From assembly GCA_028724885.1 (NCBI GenBank), contig JAQYTJ010000011.1, positions 62,001-126,000 on the forward strand: a stretch of 64,000 bases of DNA. The letters run 5' to 3'. Under the pieces are notes generated by a model. The model worked only from the letters and a program-made list of their open reading frames with translations. It did not search any database and had not been told where the DNA came from. The DNA comes from Bacteroidales bacterium (GTDB lineage: Bacteria; Bacteroidota; Bacteroidia; Bacteroidales; UBA932). Below, one piece after another: positions 52,879 through 63,225 of the stretch (position 1 is its first letter; each line of letters opens with the position of its first letter). A program made the translations under genes and the position numbers.

Positions 52879-55629
52879 ATGAAAAGTGTCCTAAAGAAAA
52901 TATGGTTCCCGTTAGCAGTGGTATGCTTCTTGGCATTCCAGACTGCCGCAATGGACATGCACTCTCCAAAAGCCCCATGGACGGGGCTATGGGAAAGCAT
53001 TCAAGACACTATCAAGTACAAGAATCAGTTCATAAAGCGTGGCGGAGGAACCGTAGAGGACACTGCTTATCTTAAGGCGATCCAAGACACGACGCCTGCT
53101 TTAAGCGCACGAGACACGATATTCCCACCAGATTCGCTCAAAGACATAAACCCTTTCCGCTACAAATACTACGTGGCTCTGCTTGACTCTGCGACACATG
53201 TTTTCGTCAGAGACTCCTTAAAGGAAGCTGGCGATTCTCTAGACTGGCCGAAGCTAGACTCTCTTTACGCCATTGATTCCACGATTCGGGCTAAGGATGC
53301 GTTCGACAAATGGTACGCAAGCCTTTCCAAGACTGACAGGAAGAAGTACGACATCCAAGTCAGGGAGGACATCAAGAAGCACATCTCCGACAGCGTGCTT
53401 GCGATTAAAGACAGCATAAAGGCCATCAAAGACAGCATCCGCGAATACACTCCCAGAATTCTGGAGACTTTTGCCCTGCCAGATTCAATGCAGTACAAAC
53501 GCATAATCCAATGGACACACGAGAGAGAATTCCATAAAATGCACCTACAATTCCCTGATACAGGCTACAATTACCGCTTCTACGACTACCCTATATTCAG
53601 AAAAGACGTGAATGCCACATGGCTCGGCATTTCAGGCTCGCCGGTGCAGTACTACGACTATTTCAAGCGAGATAACGAGAACGGGGTAGCTTTCTATCAG
53701 CCGTACGAACCGTGGTCGTTCTCCCCTGCCACGTTGCCGATGTACAATACGAAAACCCCGTACACAGAGCTGGCATACTTCGGGACTTTGTTTGCAAATA
53801 GCCAGAAAGAGTCGGACAATCTGCACATAATGACAACGCAGAACATATTCCCAGAGCTAAATTTCACACTTGAATATGATAGGTTTGGAGGTAACGGAAT
53901 GATGGAGAATGAACGGACTGCCAACAAGACTTTCGTCGCCTCAACCAACTACCTAGGGAAAAGGTACATGATGCACGTCGGCTACATCCACAATAAGGTA
54001 ATCCATAACGAGAATGGAGGAATATCGGACAACAAGATGGTCACCGATACGACTCTGGACGCAAGAGAATATCCTGTCAATTTGACAAGCGCATCATCGG
54101 TCATTAATAAAAACACCGTCTTCATAGACCAGCAGTACAGGATTCCTTTCACTTTCCTGAAGAAACTTAAATACAGAAAAGAAGTGAAGGCGGACGAGGC
54201 ATACAGAGACAGCATCACAGCCATTGGCGACTCTGCCGAGATAGCAAGCATGGAGAAGCTGCTTGCCGAGAGGAAGTTGGCCAGAGAAGCGAGAGATACC
54301 GCGGGGAATATGAACATTACGAGCGCTTTCATTGGCCATAGCTCTGAATATTCCGTATTCACTCGCATGTACCAAGACAAAATACCCAGCTCAGACACAG
54401 ACGGACGCAATTTCTACAAGAATAATTTTCTCTATAATCCTACGCAGTCCCACGATTCTTCTAGAGTCATGAAACTGGAGAACAGAATATTCATTAGGCT
54501 GCAGCCTTGGTCCAGCGAAGGCATAGTTTCCAAACTTGACGTGGGGGCAGGCAACAGGCTGCTTAATTTCTATAATTTCAATTACTCATCTTTCTTGGGA
54601 CTTAAAAAGAATACGACATGGAATTCCACATTCCTCTATGCTGGAATAGAAGGCCAGCTGAAGAAATTCATACAATGGGATGCCAAGGGAGACTTCGTAC
54701 TAATTGGTCCTGAGTCGCAAGATTTTAGCGTGAAGGCTAACGCCAAGCTAAATATTTTCCCTTTTAGGAGACAAAGATACAGCCCTATCTCTTTCAATGC
54801 TCATTTCGAGACAAGCCTAGAAGAGCCAGATTACTATTCGCAGCGCTATTACTCTAACCACTATTCCTGGAACAACAATTTCGACAAGATTTCCACGACT
54901 AAAGTCACTGGCTCGATGTCGATTCCTCGCTGGAACATCAGCCTGGATGCCGGGTATTCGCTTCTCAAGAATAACATATATTTCGACAGCACTGGCGTTA
55001 GGCAGAACACATCTCCTATGAGCGTGTTCTCAGCCTCGCTGACTAAGAATTTCAATATTTTCAACTTCCTGCACCTGGACAACAAAGTCCTATTCGAGGT
55101 TTCATCTGATGAAGACGTGATTCCGGTACCTACTGTTGCTATCAACGCACGTTATTACATTCAGTTCAATGTCAAGAGAGACATAATGCAAATGCAGATT
55201 GGAGCGAATGTCTGGTACAACACTAAGTTCCACACGCCTGGGTGGAATCCTGCCATAGGGCAATTCTACAATCAGAAAGAGTTCAAGTACAACAATGGCC
55301 CTTACATTGACGCATTCGTGAACGTTCAATGGAAGCGCGCATGCATATTCATAAAAGTTGAGAACGTGGGGCAAGGATGGCCGGCCAGCAAGAATGACTA
55401 TTTCAGCGCCAACCATTTCATTAGGACTCAGCGCGCTCTTAAATTTGGAATTTACTGGCCGTTCTACCTGCAACCTAATCAGAACAAGAAAGTTAGCGTG
55501 TCCTCTGGAAGCATAGGCGGAGGAAGCTCTTCTGGAGGAGGGTCCTCAAGCGGCGGATTCGGGGGGATTGGTGGCGGACTCATGAACAATGCATCTTCTT
55601 TAGGCGGAGGAGGCACAGAAATATATTAG
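52879..55629 (+). CDS. Putative outer-membrane porin
   Basis: A 916-residue protein of the large Bacteroidetes putative-porin family. A signal peptide (IWFPLAVVCFLAFQTAAM) is followed by a charged periplasmic region rich in DSIKAIKDSI-type repeats at about 150-200. A long beta-barrel of amphipathic strands follows (FTLEYDRFGGNG, MMHVGYIHNK, NISLDAGYSLL). The C-terminal 40 residues are a Gly/Ser-rich tail (IGGGSSSGGG and similar), which is unusual. Substrate unknown. Confidence 0.82.
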   Translation: MKSVLKKIWFPLAVVCFLAFQTAAMDMHSPKAPWTGLWESIQDTIKYKNQFIKRGGGTVEDTAYLKAIQDTTPALSARDTIFPPDSLKDINPFRYKYYVALLDSATHVFVRDSLKEAGDSLDWPKLDSLYAIDSTIRAKDAFDKWYASLSKTDRKKYDIQVREDIKKHISDSVLAIKDSIKAIKDSIREYTPRILETFALPDSMQYKRIIQWTHEREFHKMHLQFPDTGYNYRFYDYPIFRKDVNATWLGISGSPVQYYDYFKRDNENGVAFYQPYEPWSFSPATLPMYNTKTPYTELAYFGTLFANSQKESDNLHIMTTQNIFPELNFTLEYDRFGGNGMMENERTANKTFVASTNYLGKRYMMHVGYIHNKVIHNENGGISDNKMVTDTTLDAREYPVNLTSASSVINKNTVFIDQQYRIPFTFLKKLKYRKEVKADEAYRDSITAIGDSAEIASMEKLLAERKLAREARDTAGNMNITSAFIGHSSEYSVFTRMYQDKIPSSDTDGRNFYKNNFLYNPTQSHDSSRVMKLENRIFIRLQPWSSEGIVSKLDVGAGNRLLNFYNFNYSSFLGLKKNTTWNSTFLYAGIEGQLKKFIQWDAKGDFVLIGPESQDFSVKANAKLNIFPFRRQRYSPISFNAHFETSLEEPDYYSQRYYSNHYSWNNNFDKISTTKVTGSMSIPRWNISLDAGYSLLKNNIYFDSTGVRQNTSPMSVFSASLTKNFNIFNFLHLDNKVLFEVSSDEDVIPVPTVAINARYYIQFNVKRDIMQMQIGANVWYNTKFHTPGWNPAIGQFYNQKEFKYNNGPYIDAFVNVQWKRACIFIKVENVGQGWPASKNDYFSANHFIRTQRALKFGIYWPFYLQPNQNKKVSVSSGSIGGGSSSGGGSSSGGFGGIGGGLMNNASSLGGGGTEIY

Positions 55630-55649
55630 CAGAATGAAAACTACTGCTT

Positions 55650-56846
55650 ATGGGCCTAAAACGAGTCACCAAAAAATTCTTGAGATTCTTTATTCCAACA
55701 CTCATCGTGCTGGCACTTATCCCGCTTTCAGTTGGCGAACTCTCCAATACAGGCAAGAACCCTTACGAGAATGCCCAGCTACGCTGCGTCATTGCCATCG
55801 ATTCGATAGAAACTCTCAGGACGGGATATCTGACAGATTATAATTACGAGCTTCTAAAACAGTTTGCTTCCGACAATTCGGCTCGGATAAAAATAACTCT
55901 GGCTGAGAATGGAGCTGACTATTCTGACTCACTGCTTTGTGACAGCGTCGACATTCTAGTAGCTCCTTCAACTTGGAAGGGCGGAGCCACTTTCCGAAAA
56001 GTGATGATGACGGACAGCACTGGCACGTGGTTCATTAAGCCAGACCGTAAAAAGCTAAAGTCTCTGAACTTGTGGCTGGGGCGGTTCGTGAGGATGGATA
56101 ACTATTTCAGCTTCTACAACCGTTTCTTCGCATGCTACAACCCTTATCGCAAAGGCAGGGATAAGAGGATTCTGACCCCCTATGACGACCTTCTAAAGGA
56201 ATATTCCAAAAGCATCGGCTGGGACTGGAAACTGCTTGCCTCGCTCATGTGGAATGAGTCCCGCTTCAAGATAAACGTGAGGTCAAAGCGTGGGGCGCAG
56301 GGACTGATGCAGGTCATGCCTGCCAGCGCAGCTAAATTCGGAATCACTAACCTTCTGGACCCGGAGGAGAACATCAAATGCTCTGTCCTGATCCTGAGCC
56401 GGATACAGGATATTTTCAAAGAATATGGAATAGAAGGGTCTGAATTGACGAGATACACCCTGGCAGCCTACAATGCAGGATCGGGAAATATTACAGATGC
56501 AATCTCCACAGCTCGCAGCAAGAAAGTCGATGTCAGCAGGTGGAGCAATTTTGCGGCATACTTTACCGGCGAAAGAAACGATGCCCTGAAATTCGAAGGT
56601 CTGGAGACAATAGCTTACGTCAGAGTCGTTCTGGGCCGATACGACATATTCAGAGGAGTCGTGCCACAAAATTCTGCTCAAGAAAAAGAGATAGAGCTGG
56701 AAGAACAGCAGGTAGAGCAGATAATAGACTCACTGGGCTCTGACAGTCTGGGCGGGATCGACCCTGGAAATGAAGAGACACGGGATGAGGAGCAGGAGCA
56801 GGATCACAAAATAAGAGACAGCGTCTGCAAGGAGAATTCCAGATAG
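55650..56846 (+). CDS. MltF-like membrane-bound lytic transglycosylase
   Basis: A 398-residue protein. An N-terminal membrane segment or signal (FLRFFIPTLIVLALIPLSV) is followed by a periplasmic solute-binding-like domain (LRCVIAIDSIETLRTGYL to about 130). The SLT domain has the catalytic Glu near 202 in MWNESRFKINVRS, then RGAQGLMQVMPASA and AAYNAGSGN. It cleaves peptidoglycan glycan strands. The acidic C-terminal tail (about 345-398) is low-complexity, and its coding sequence overlaps the convergent permease gene by 117 bases. Confidence 0.87.
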   Translation: MGLKRVTKKFLRFFIPTLIVLALIPLSVGELSNTGKNPYENAQLRCVIAIDSIETLRTGYLTDYNYELLKQFASDNSARIKITLAENGADYSDSLLCDSVDILVAPSTWKGGATFRKVMMTDSTGTWFIKPDRKKLKSLNLWLGRFVRMDNYFSFYNRFFACYNPYRKGRDKRILTPYDDLLKEYSKSIGWDWKLLASLMWNESRFKINVRSKRGAQGLMQVMPASAAKFGITNLLDPEENIKCSVLILSRIQDIFKEYGIEGSELTRYTLAAYNAGSGNITDAISTARSKKVDVSRWSNFAAYFTGERNDALKFEGLETIAYVRVVLGRYDIFRGVVPQNSAQEKEIELEEQQVEQIIDSLGSDSLGGIDPGNEETRDEEQEQDHKIRDSVCKENSR

Positions 56847-57899
56847 GTTTACGCTGACGGGCACGAAAGACAAGAAATAATTCTCTGGATTCAGCTTTAT
56901 GAAATGAGTAAAGCCCTGCACAGCACAAAAAGCAAGCGCTACCAGATTGCCTATGAGCATACCTTTGAATACAACCTCGGAAGCAACCCTAAGGAATATT
57001 TTGGAAATCGCTCCGTCAGTCATGCCCATGGCTTTCAGGGTTCCGATAGTCGATATGTTCCTGAAAAGCATTATCAGTAGCCCCGAAATCATATTGAAGC
57101 CAGCGACTATCGTCATGAGGATAAGGATGAACAGAACGTTGAAATCTATCAGGTCCAGCCAGTCGAATATCTGAGGGTAACGATCCATCACGGAAGTCGC
57201 AACCAGGCCCGTCTCCTCACTATCGTCCCCAGTCATTGCCATCATGCCGACATGCCGCGTCAAATCTTTCATGTAAGCAGCATTCTTGTATGCTTTCCTC
57301 AGGGTGATTTCAAGTTCCGAGACCGCATCCTCTCCCCATCCGTTCAGGCGCTGAATGTCTTTGATGTCAGCAAGTATAACCAAATTATCGGTGCCGTCCA
57401 TGACGCTCGCGTAAGTGCCAGAAACAGTGAAATTCCTTACTTTAATGTTCTCGCCAACGAAATAAGCCAGCAGCTTATCGCCAGTCTTGATATTCAAAAG
57501 GTCTGAAAGCCTCTCAGGAATAAGGATGTTCAAACGTGAAGTATCCGATGCATCCCTCTGGACGCCTTTGAAAACTACTCCATGGATATTGTCATCCTTT
57601 TTTATGATTCCGGCCCTATAGACTGCAGGAGATATTGACTTTACCCCTGGCAGAGAATCAATGAGACCTAGAAAATTCGGGGCAGCAGGAATGGATGAGT
57701 ACTCGCTCACGTAATTCATGTCTTCAGGCATTAGCTGGATATCCCCTGTGAGCTTGGAAATGCCATCTCTGATATTTGTTCTAAAACCTGAAGAAATGGA
57801 AACGGCAATGATTATGATAAAGAAGGAGATAGCGATGGATGCCATCGCTATCTTCCCTCCAAAACGTAGGCGTCTGGCTATGAATCGGGACGCATCCAT
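56730..57899 (-). CDS. FtsX/LolE-type ABC transporter permease
   Basis: A 389-residue inner-membrane permease. Residue 1 MDASRFIARRLRF starts the typical cytoplasmic lead, followed by a membrane helix near 20-40 and a periplasmic MacB-like domain. Three C-terminal helices follow (FNVLFILILMTIVAGFNMISG and others), with the LolC/E-like GTLKAMGMTDG. It probably belongs to a lipoprotein-release (Lol) or similar system with an ATPase elsewhere. It begins 8 bases after the M13 peptidase stop and overlaps the convergent transglycosylase gene at its 3' end. Confidence 0.85.
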   Translation of the reverse strand: MDASRFIARRLRFGGKIAMASIAISFFIIIIAVSISSGFRTNIRDGISKLTGDIQLMPEDMNYVSEYSSIPAAPNFLGLIDSLPGVKSISPAVYRAGIIKKDDNIHGVVFKGVQRDASDTSRLNILIPERLSDLLNIKTGDKLLAYFVGENIKVRNFTVSGTYASVMDGTDNLVILADIKDIQRLNGWGEDAVSELEITLRKAYKNAAYMKDLTRHVGMMAMTGDDSEETGLVATSVMDRYPQIFDWLDLIDFNVLFILILMTIVAGFNMISGLLIMLFRNISTIGTLKAMGMTDGAISKIFLRVASEVVFKGMLIGNLVALAFCAVQGFTHFIKLNPENYFLSFVPVSVNLSGILLADAVSYFVILLLLLIPCLFISRVDPAQTVRAQ

Positions 57900-57906
57900 G
57901 AATATT

Positions 57907-59925
57907 TTACCAGATGTGAACCCTCTCGCTCTCCGACCTCCACATAGGGTCTCCTTCCTTGATGCCAAAAGCATCGAAGAAGCTTTGGAAGTTCCTGATT
58001 GACATGTTAACCCTATTGACAGCTAGGGAATGCTCGTCGAGTTTCGTCAGACGGGCCTTTTCCTCGTCAGTAATGTTCTGAGCCCATATCGTTGCGTATG
58101 ACATATAGAATCTCTGCTCTGGAGTGAATCCATCTATCAGGCCGACATTCTGCCCGGCAATGGCATTCTGCATAGCCGTGAATGCGATGCTCAGTCCGCC
58201 ATGGTCGCCGATATTCTCGCCGAGAGTGTGATGCCCATCAGCATGAACGCCAGGCAGAACCTCAACAGAATCGAATTGAGCTGCCAGGACCTCTGCCTTA
58301 GCCTTGAATTTCTCCTCGTCTTCCTTCGTCCACCAATTGGACATGTTACCATCTTTGTCGAACAGGCGGCCCTGGTCATCGAAGCCGTGAGACATCTCAT
58401 GCCCGATCACTACGCCAATTCCGCCATAGTTCACGGCATCATCGGCATCCGGGTTGAAGAACGGAGTCTGAAGGATTGCCGCAGGGAAGCATATCTCATT
58501 TGTCGTAGGATTGTAGTAAGCGTTCACCGTCTGCGGAGTCATCCCCCATTCAGTCTTGTCCGTCGGCTTTCCAAGCTTAGACATATTGTCGGCAACGTAC
58601 CAATGGCTGGAGGCACGCAGATTTTCGTAATAGTTCTTGCCGCCACTGACTTCAAGCGTAGAATAATCCTTCCATTTGTCCGGATAGCCAATCTTGATAG
58701 TGTAATTGTCCAGTTTCTCGTGGGCTTTAGCCTTCGTGGAGTCGCTCATCCAATCCAGGTCGTCGATATGCTCACCTAGAGCCTTCTGCAGGTTGTGGAC
58801 GAGATCCAGCATCTTCTGCTTGGATGACTCCGGGAAGTATTTCTCAACGTACATCTTTCCCACAGCCTCTCCAAGGACGGAATTAGGCACTCTCATGGCT
58901 CTCTTCCAGCGAGGTTTCTGCTGCTGGATGCCGCTCATCTGCCGGCTGAAGAAATCGAAGTATGCATTGTAGAAATCGTCGCTCAACGCCCCACAGCCAC
59001 CAGTCAGAAGCTGTCCAGCCAGATAATCCTTCAGCTGCTGCAAATCAGCATTGGCGAAATATTCAGTTAAACCCTTGAAATAGGAAAGTTCCCCGACGAC
59101 AAGTTTATCCTGATCCGGAATATTCCTTTCTGCAAGATAGGCCTTGAAGTTGAAGCCAGGATAATTCTTTTCCAGTTCCGCTGTGCTCATTGGGTTGTAC
59201 TGTGCCTGAATGTCTCTTTCCTGTACCTTAGTCCATGAATATTTTGCTATCACGTCCTCAACTGCAAGCGCATTTGCGGCTGCTTGGTCAGGATTTTCAT
59301 TACCCGCGAGCAAGAAGAGCTTCGAGAGCATATTCTTATAACCTTCCTTCAAAGCAGCGTTAGCAGGGTCTATGTAATAATCCCTGTCGCCGATTCCCAA
59401 GCCAGACTGGCCGAAATAGAGAATCTGCATGTTGCTGTTAGCCAAGTCAGCGCCAACGTATGCCCCAAAGAATCCGCCTTCGCCCACATCGTGAAGCTTG
59501 GCGAGTTCTTTCACGAGCCCGTCTTTGTCGCTCACTGCATAGATTTCATCGACATATTTCTTGATAGGCGCCGCTCCATCATTGTTTAACTTCACCGAAT
59601 CAAGCCCTTGCTTGTACAAAATGACGATTTTCTCTTCCGTAGAGCCAGCTTCCGCCAGCATGTTCTCCATGCTCTTGAAAAGCCTGTTAAGCCTTTCCTC
59701 CGAAGAGTCTCTCAGGGCATCGAAAGTGCCATATCTGGCATATTCAGGCTTCAGAGGGTGATTCTTCTGCCAACCGCCAGTAGCATATTGGTAAAAATCT
59801 GTCCCTGGTGTCACCGAGGTGTCAAGATTCGAAAGATCCAAGGCTTGCGTTTTCGGAGACTGAACAGTCTGGCCGCATCCAGCCATAACCAATAGAGATG
59901 TCATAAAAAATATTGCTTTTTTCAT
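57907..59925 (-). CDS. M13 family metallopeptidase, lipoprotein
   Basis: A 672-residue neprilysin-like zinc peptidase. The lipobox MAGC (Cys17) marks it as a lipoprotein. The catalytic motifs are GHEMSH (HExxH) near residue 505 and ENIGDHGG (ExxxD) near 570, with NAYYNP and PAAILQTPFF before them. The C-terminus ends ERVHIW rather than the CxxW of most members. It probably degrades peptides in the periplasm. Confidence 0.93.
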   Translation of the reverse strand: MKKAIFFMTSLLVMAGCGQTVQSPKTQALDLSNLDTSVTPGTDFYQYATGGWQKNHPLKPEYARYGTFDALRDSSEERLNRLFKSMENMLAEAGSTEEKIVILYKQGLDSVKLNNDGAAPIKKYVDEIYAVSDKDGLVKELAKLHDVGEGGFFGAYVGADLANSNMQILYFGQSGLGIGDRDYYIDPANAALKEGYKNMLSKLFLLAGNENPDQAAANALAVEDVIAKYSWTKVQERDIQAQYNPMSTAELEKNYPGFNFKAYLAERNIPDQDKLVVGELSYFKGLTEYFANADLQQLKDYLAGQLLTGGCGALSDDFYNAYFDFFSRQMSGIQQQKPRWKRAMRVPNSVLGEAVGKMYVEKYFPESSKQKMLDLVHNLQKALGEHIDDLDWMSDSTKAKAHEKLDNYTIKIGYPDKWKDYSTLEVSGGKNYYENLRASSHWYVADNMSKLGKPTDKTEWGMTPQTVNAYYNPTTNEICFPAAILQTPFFNPDADDAVNYGGIGVVIGHEMSHGFDDQGRLFDKDGNMSNWWTKEDEEKFKAKAEVLAAQFDSVEVLPGVHADGHHTLGENIGDHGGLSIAFTAMQNAIAGQNVGLIDGFTPEQRFYMSYATIWAQNITDEEKARLTKLDEHSLAVNRVNMSIRNFQSFFDAFGIKEGDPMWRSESERVHIW

Positions 59926-59969
59926 AAATGCATGTGATATTTTAATATTTTCAGAGTATTTACAGAGTA

Positions 59970-59977
59970 CAAATATA
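59970..59977 (-). promoter_or_regulatory. -7 box of the M13 peptidase gene
   Basis: Reading leftward, TATATTTG lies 45 bases before the ATG at 59925. The same intergenic stretch serves the divergent transporter gene. Confidence 0.45.
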
Positions 59978-60002
59978 AATATTTTGGCGATATTTGCAGC
60001 CT

Positions 60003-60980
60003 ATGAAAGATGCGAAGACTTTCTTTGACACTTGGATGCTGCCTCTAGCGCTGACGACTGGCATCACGGTCTATCTGCTTTTCAGATTCGTTCCATTCAT
60101 GATGCCATCCGAACCAGCAGTTTCCACCTTTGCAAAAGAATTCCAGCCAATCGCCGTTGCCTGCATGCTCTTCCTTCAATACAACAAGGTATCTCCCCAC
60201 GACATCAAAATTCAGAAATGGCACATCTGGCTGCTAGCTCTGCAGGCAATCGGCTTCGTGCTCCTGGCCATTATCACGGCCAGAATGGAACATGGGATAT
60301 GGAAGATACTAATGGAATGCGCCACGCTCTGCATAATATGCCCTACGGCGGCGGCAGCCGGAGTCATAACCGACAAATTAGGAGGAAGCCTCTCGCACAC
60401 AATCTCTTACACCGTGCTTTCGAACTGTCTGGCAGCAATAATGATTCCTCTGCTTATTCCTGTGATAAATTCCACGGACGGAGCAACCTTCGGCTACAGT
60501 TTTCTAAGAATATGCAGACGGGTATTCCCTCTACTCATCTTCCCACTGCTCCTCGCATGGTTCATAAGGTACTGCATTAAGCCCCTGCAGCACTTTCTGA
60601 TGCGCTACACTTTCCTGGCTTTCTACATATGGGGTATCAGCCTCACATTCGCAATGTTTCTGGCAACCAGAGCCTTGCTGAATAGCGGAATTTCAGTGTC
60701 CGGAGCCATACTGATTGGAATAGTCTCGCTTGCATGCACTTTGTTCCAGTTCTATGCCGGCAGGAAAGCTGGGAAACCATACGGGAAGATAGAATCCGTC
60801 ACTGCAGGCCAGGCTCTCGGACAAAAAAACACTGGCTTCCTGATTTGGCTTGGATATTCTTTCCTAACCCCAGTGACTTCTGTGTCAGGAGGTCTATACG
60901 CCATATTCCAGAATTTGTTCAATTCCTGGGAGCTACATGAACATGATGAAGAAATAGAAGCTAAAGAGCCCCGAGCCTGA
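60003..60980 (+). CDS. BASS-like membrane transporter
   Basis: A 325-residue integral membrane protein with 9-10 helices. It has the pattern of the bile-acid:sodium symporter (BASS) superfamily: IICPTAAAAGVITDKLGGS in the middle and TAGQALGQKNTGFLIWLGYSFLTP near the end. The substrate cannot be read from sequence. A GATATTTGC box, one mismatch from TAnnTTTG, lies 8 bases before the ATG. The 3' end overlaps the convergent TPR gene by 20 bases. Confidence 0.75.
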   Translation: MKDAKTFFDTWMLPLALTTGITVYLLFRFVPFMMPSEPAVSTFAKEFQPIAVACMLFLQYNKVSPHDIKIQKWHIWLLALQAIGFVLLAIITARMEHGIWKILMECATLCIICPTAAAAGVITDKLGGSLSHTISYTVLSNCLAAIMIPLLIPVINSTDGATFGYSFLRICRRVFPLLIFPLLLAWFIRYCIKPLQHFLMRYTFLAFYIWGISLTFAMFLATRALLNSGISVSGAILIGIVSLACTLFQFYAGRKAGKPYGKIESVTAGQALGQKNTGFLIWLGYSFLTPVTSVSGGLYAIFQNLFNSWELHEHDEEIEAKEPRA

Positions 60981-61887
60981 CTTTCGCCGATGTCCTTTCT
61001 GTCTCATCGGTCGTGACCTCCACGAGCTTCTGAAGGTATTTTTTCTCAAGTTTAGTGTTTTTCGCATTTCTCGCAAGCAGCACGCAATTCTTGATGGCCG
61101 TATAATCGTCTGGCCTGAGCTTCAGAACCTTGTTGTACAGCTTGAGGGCAGCCTTATCGTTATGCTCTGCAACCAAATAGTACGAGCCTAAATTCGTCAT
61201 GAAAAGCGTGTTCTTAGGCTCGTAGCTCAGCACTTTTTCCGAAAGATTCTTGAAAGCCTTGAATGTCTGAGGCGTGCCCATCTTGAAGAAGGCATAGCAG
61301 TAATCCTGAAGCAAAGAGGCGAATGTGTCATCCTGCATCTCCAACCCAGGATAAGTCCATTTCGGGTGCTTCGTGTAATTATAATCGATCAGTCCTTTCA
61401 GGTCTCTCAGGGCCATGTCAGGACTCTCTCCCTCATAATTTATCAGGGCGGAGACTTTTATGAGCCGTAAGTCCAGCCGGTCTGGCACCATTTCGATCGC
61501 TTTGTCTATAGCCTGCGAAGCCTTCCCGAACAGTTCATCGTCGTAATGGGCTATCTGGTAATAATATACATTTTGCCCACTGGAATCCTTCAGGCTGATC
61601 ACAGGCTCATTCCCAAGATATTTCGAGACTCTTAGGGAATCTATCGTGAAACTCTGGCTCTTAGCAAGGTAGAAATTAAACAGTCCGACTTTCGGATTCA
61701 CGTCGTCAGGATAATCCTCTTCCCAATGTTTCAGAAGAGTCTCAACTCCAAGCCCGTTTGCCCCTACCCTCGTTACCAGATTCTGATATCTGGCAGCATA
61801 CTCATCAGTTGTCGGCTTCTCCTGCGAAAGACCTGTGACGCAGGATATTATTAAAGCCAGCGAAATAAAAAATATTCTTTTCATCAT
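60961..61887 (-). CDS. Exported tetratricopeptide-repeat protein
   Basis: A 308-residue protein with a signal peptide (FFISLALIISCVTGLSQ). The helical body contains TPR-like pairs, clearest near 225-265 (TLFMTNLGSYYLVAEHNDKA, LKLYNKVLKLRPDDYTAIKN). It probably mediates protein contacts in the periplasm. The start overlaps the RsmF-like gene by 4 bases, so they are coupled. Confidence 0.75.
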   Translation of the reverse strand: MMKRIFFISLALIISCVTGLSQEKPTTDEYAARYQNLVTRVGANGLGVETLLKHWEEDYPDDVNPKVGLFNFYLAKSQSFTIDSLRVSKYLGNEPVISLKDSSGQNVYYYQIAHYDDELFGKASQAIDKAIEMVPDRLDLRLIKVSALINYEGESPDMALRDLKGLIDYNYTKHPKWTYPGLEMQDDTFASLLQDYCYAFFKMGTPQTFKAFKNLSEKVLSYEPKNTLFMTNLGSYYLVAEHNDKAALKLYNKVLKLRPDDYTAIKNCVLLARNAKNTKLEKKYLQKLVEVTTDETERTSAKVRLGAL

Positions 61888-63221
61888 GATTCGGTTTTCT
61901 CAATGCCCATTCTAATCCTCCTGCCATGAGGCAGCAAGCTGTTCCAGCGATTACCAAGATTCTTCACGAACCCCATAGGATGTCCCTGAAAACATATCAG
62001 CAGATACCCCTTTGGATAGCCTTCTATGAATATATTGTCTCGGTGCAGGAATTGGAGCGCCATACCTTCATCTACCTCTGCTCTAAAATATTTAAAATTA
62101 TGAATATTCTGCATTATGCTCTCGTCCGCTGCGAGCGCTAAATCAGCAGATGGCACGAAATCGTTCCCCTTTCTCGCACCTAAAGGGATTCCTATCCTGA
62201 GAGGCCGGAGCCAGGCAAGCGAGCCAGCATCCTTCCTGATGGATTCCGGGATCCAAAACATTGGGTCATAAGAATGAGGTCCTTTGCAATTCCATGCTCT
62301 GGACACAGAAGTTTTATGGAGCACAGCGGCAAACTGACCCTCACCTTTCACCAACCCAGGCATTAGCATGGCACCACCATTGCTAGTCCTGAATATGCCG
62401 TCGAATATCTCGCATTCCATTATTTCAGCGCCCAATTCAGCAGCGATCCAATCCACGTTTTCTTCATTCTCGGCAGCTTCGAAAGTACATGTGGAATAAA
62501 TCAGGAATCCACCAGCACGAAGAGCCGGCCACACATCCCCAAGAATTCTTCTCTGCCGGGAAGCGCACAAAGCCACCAAATCCTCAGACCAGTCTTCCAG
62601 AGCCTTAGGGTCTTTCCGAAACATTCCCTCCCCAGAGCAAGGCACGTCTGCAAGAATCACATCGAAAAAGCCCTCCATTTTTGCGAATGCTTTCGGATCA
62701 GCACTAGTCACGACCACGTTCGCATCGCCCCAGAGAGTCACATTTTCGGCCAGGATGCTTGCCCTACCTCGCATCACCTCATTAGCGACCAGCATGAAGC
62801 CATCGCCGAATTTCAACCTCAGCGAAGCCGCCAGATCTGTCGTCTTCCCACCAGGAGCAGCGCAAAGATCCAGCACCCTAAAAGGCCTTCCTAGACCGTA
62901 CTCCTTATTCAAAATATTCCTGAATATGCTGCCGACGTACATTGCTGAGGAATCCTGTACATAGTAGCAGCCGGCATGGAATAACGGATCCAGAGTGAAC
63001 CGAGGTCTCTCTTCAAGAAAATAACCGAACTGGCACCAAGGTACCTGAGCAATGCCTTTCCCGAAATGCGCTTCAGTGAAAGCCGAAGATACTTTTGATG
63101 GGTTCACCCTCACTGAGACAGATGCTGATTCCTCGAACGCTCTCGCTGCCATGGCAGCATTCTCATGCCCCACAGCCCTATCCAAGATATTCAAGAACCT
63201 GCTATCCCCCAGCTCTAACAT
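61884..63221 (-). CDS. rsmF: rRNA cytosine-C5 methyltransferase, RsmF/NOL1-NOP2-Sun type
   Basis: A 445-residue SAM-dependent enzyme. The SAM motif is LDLCAAPGGKTTDLA near 118. The two catalytic cysteines are in ADVPCSGEGMFRKDPK near 195 and STCTFEAAENE near 245. The N-terminal RNA-binding stretch SVSVRVNPSK and the C-terminal PUA-like domain (FQGHPMGFVKNLGNRWNSL) support the RsmF branch. It methylates a cytosine of 16S rRNA; the exact site is inferred. Confidence 0.87.
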   Translation of the reverse strand: MLELGDSRFLNILDRAVGHENAAMAARAFEESASVSVRVNPSKVSSAFTEAHFGKGIAQVPWCQFGYFLEERPRFTLDPLFHAGCYYVQDSSAMYVGSIFRNILNKEYGLGRPFRVLDLCAAPGGKTTDLAASLRLKFGDGFMLVANEVMRGRASILAENVTLWGDANVVVTSADPKAFAKMEGFFDVILADVPCSGEGMFRKDPKALEDWSEDLVALCASRQRRILGDVWPALRAGGFLIYSTCTFEAAENEENVDWIAAELGAEIMECEIFDGIFRTSNGGAMLMPGLVKGEGQFAAVLHKTSVSRAWNCKGPHSYDPMFWIPESIRKDAGSLAWLRPLRIGIPLGARKGNDFVPSADLALAADESIMQNIHNFKYFRAEVDEGMALQFLHRDNIFIEGYPKGYLLICFQGHPMGFVKNLGNRWNSLLPHGRRIRMGIEKTES

Positions 63222-63225
63222 ATTC

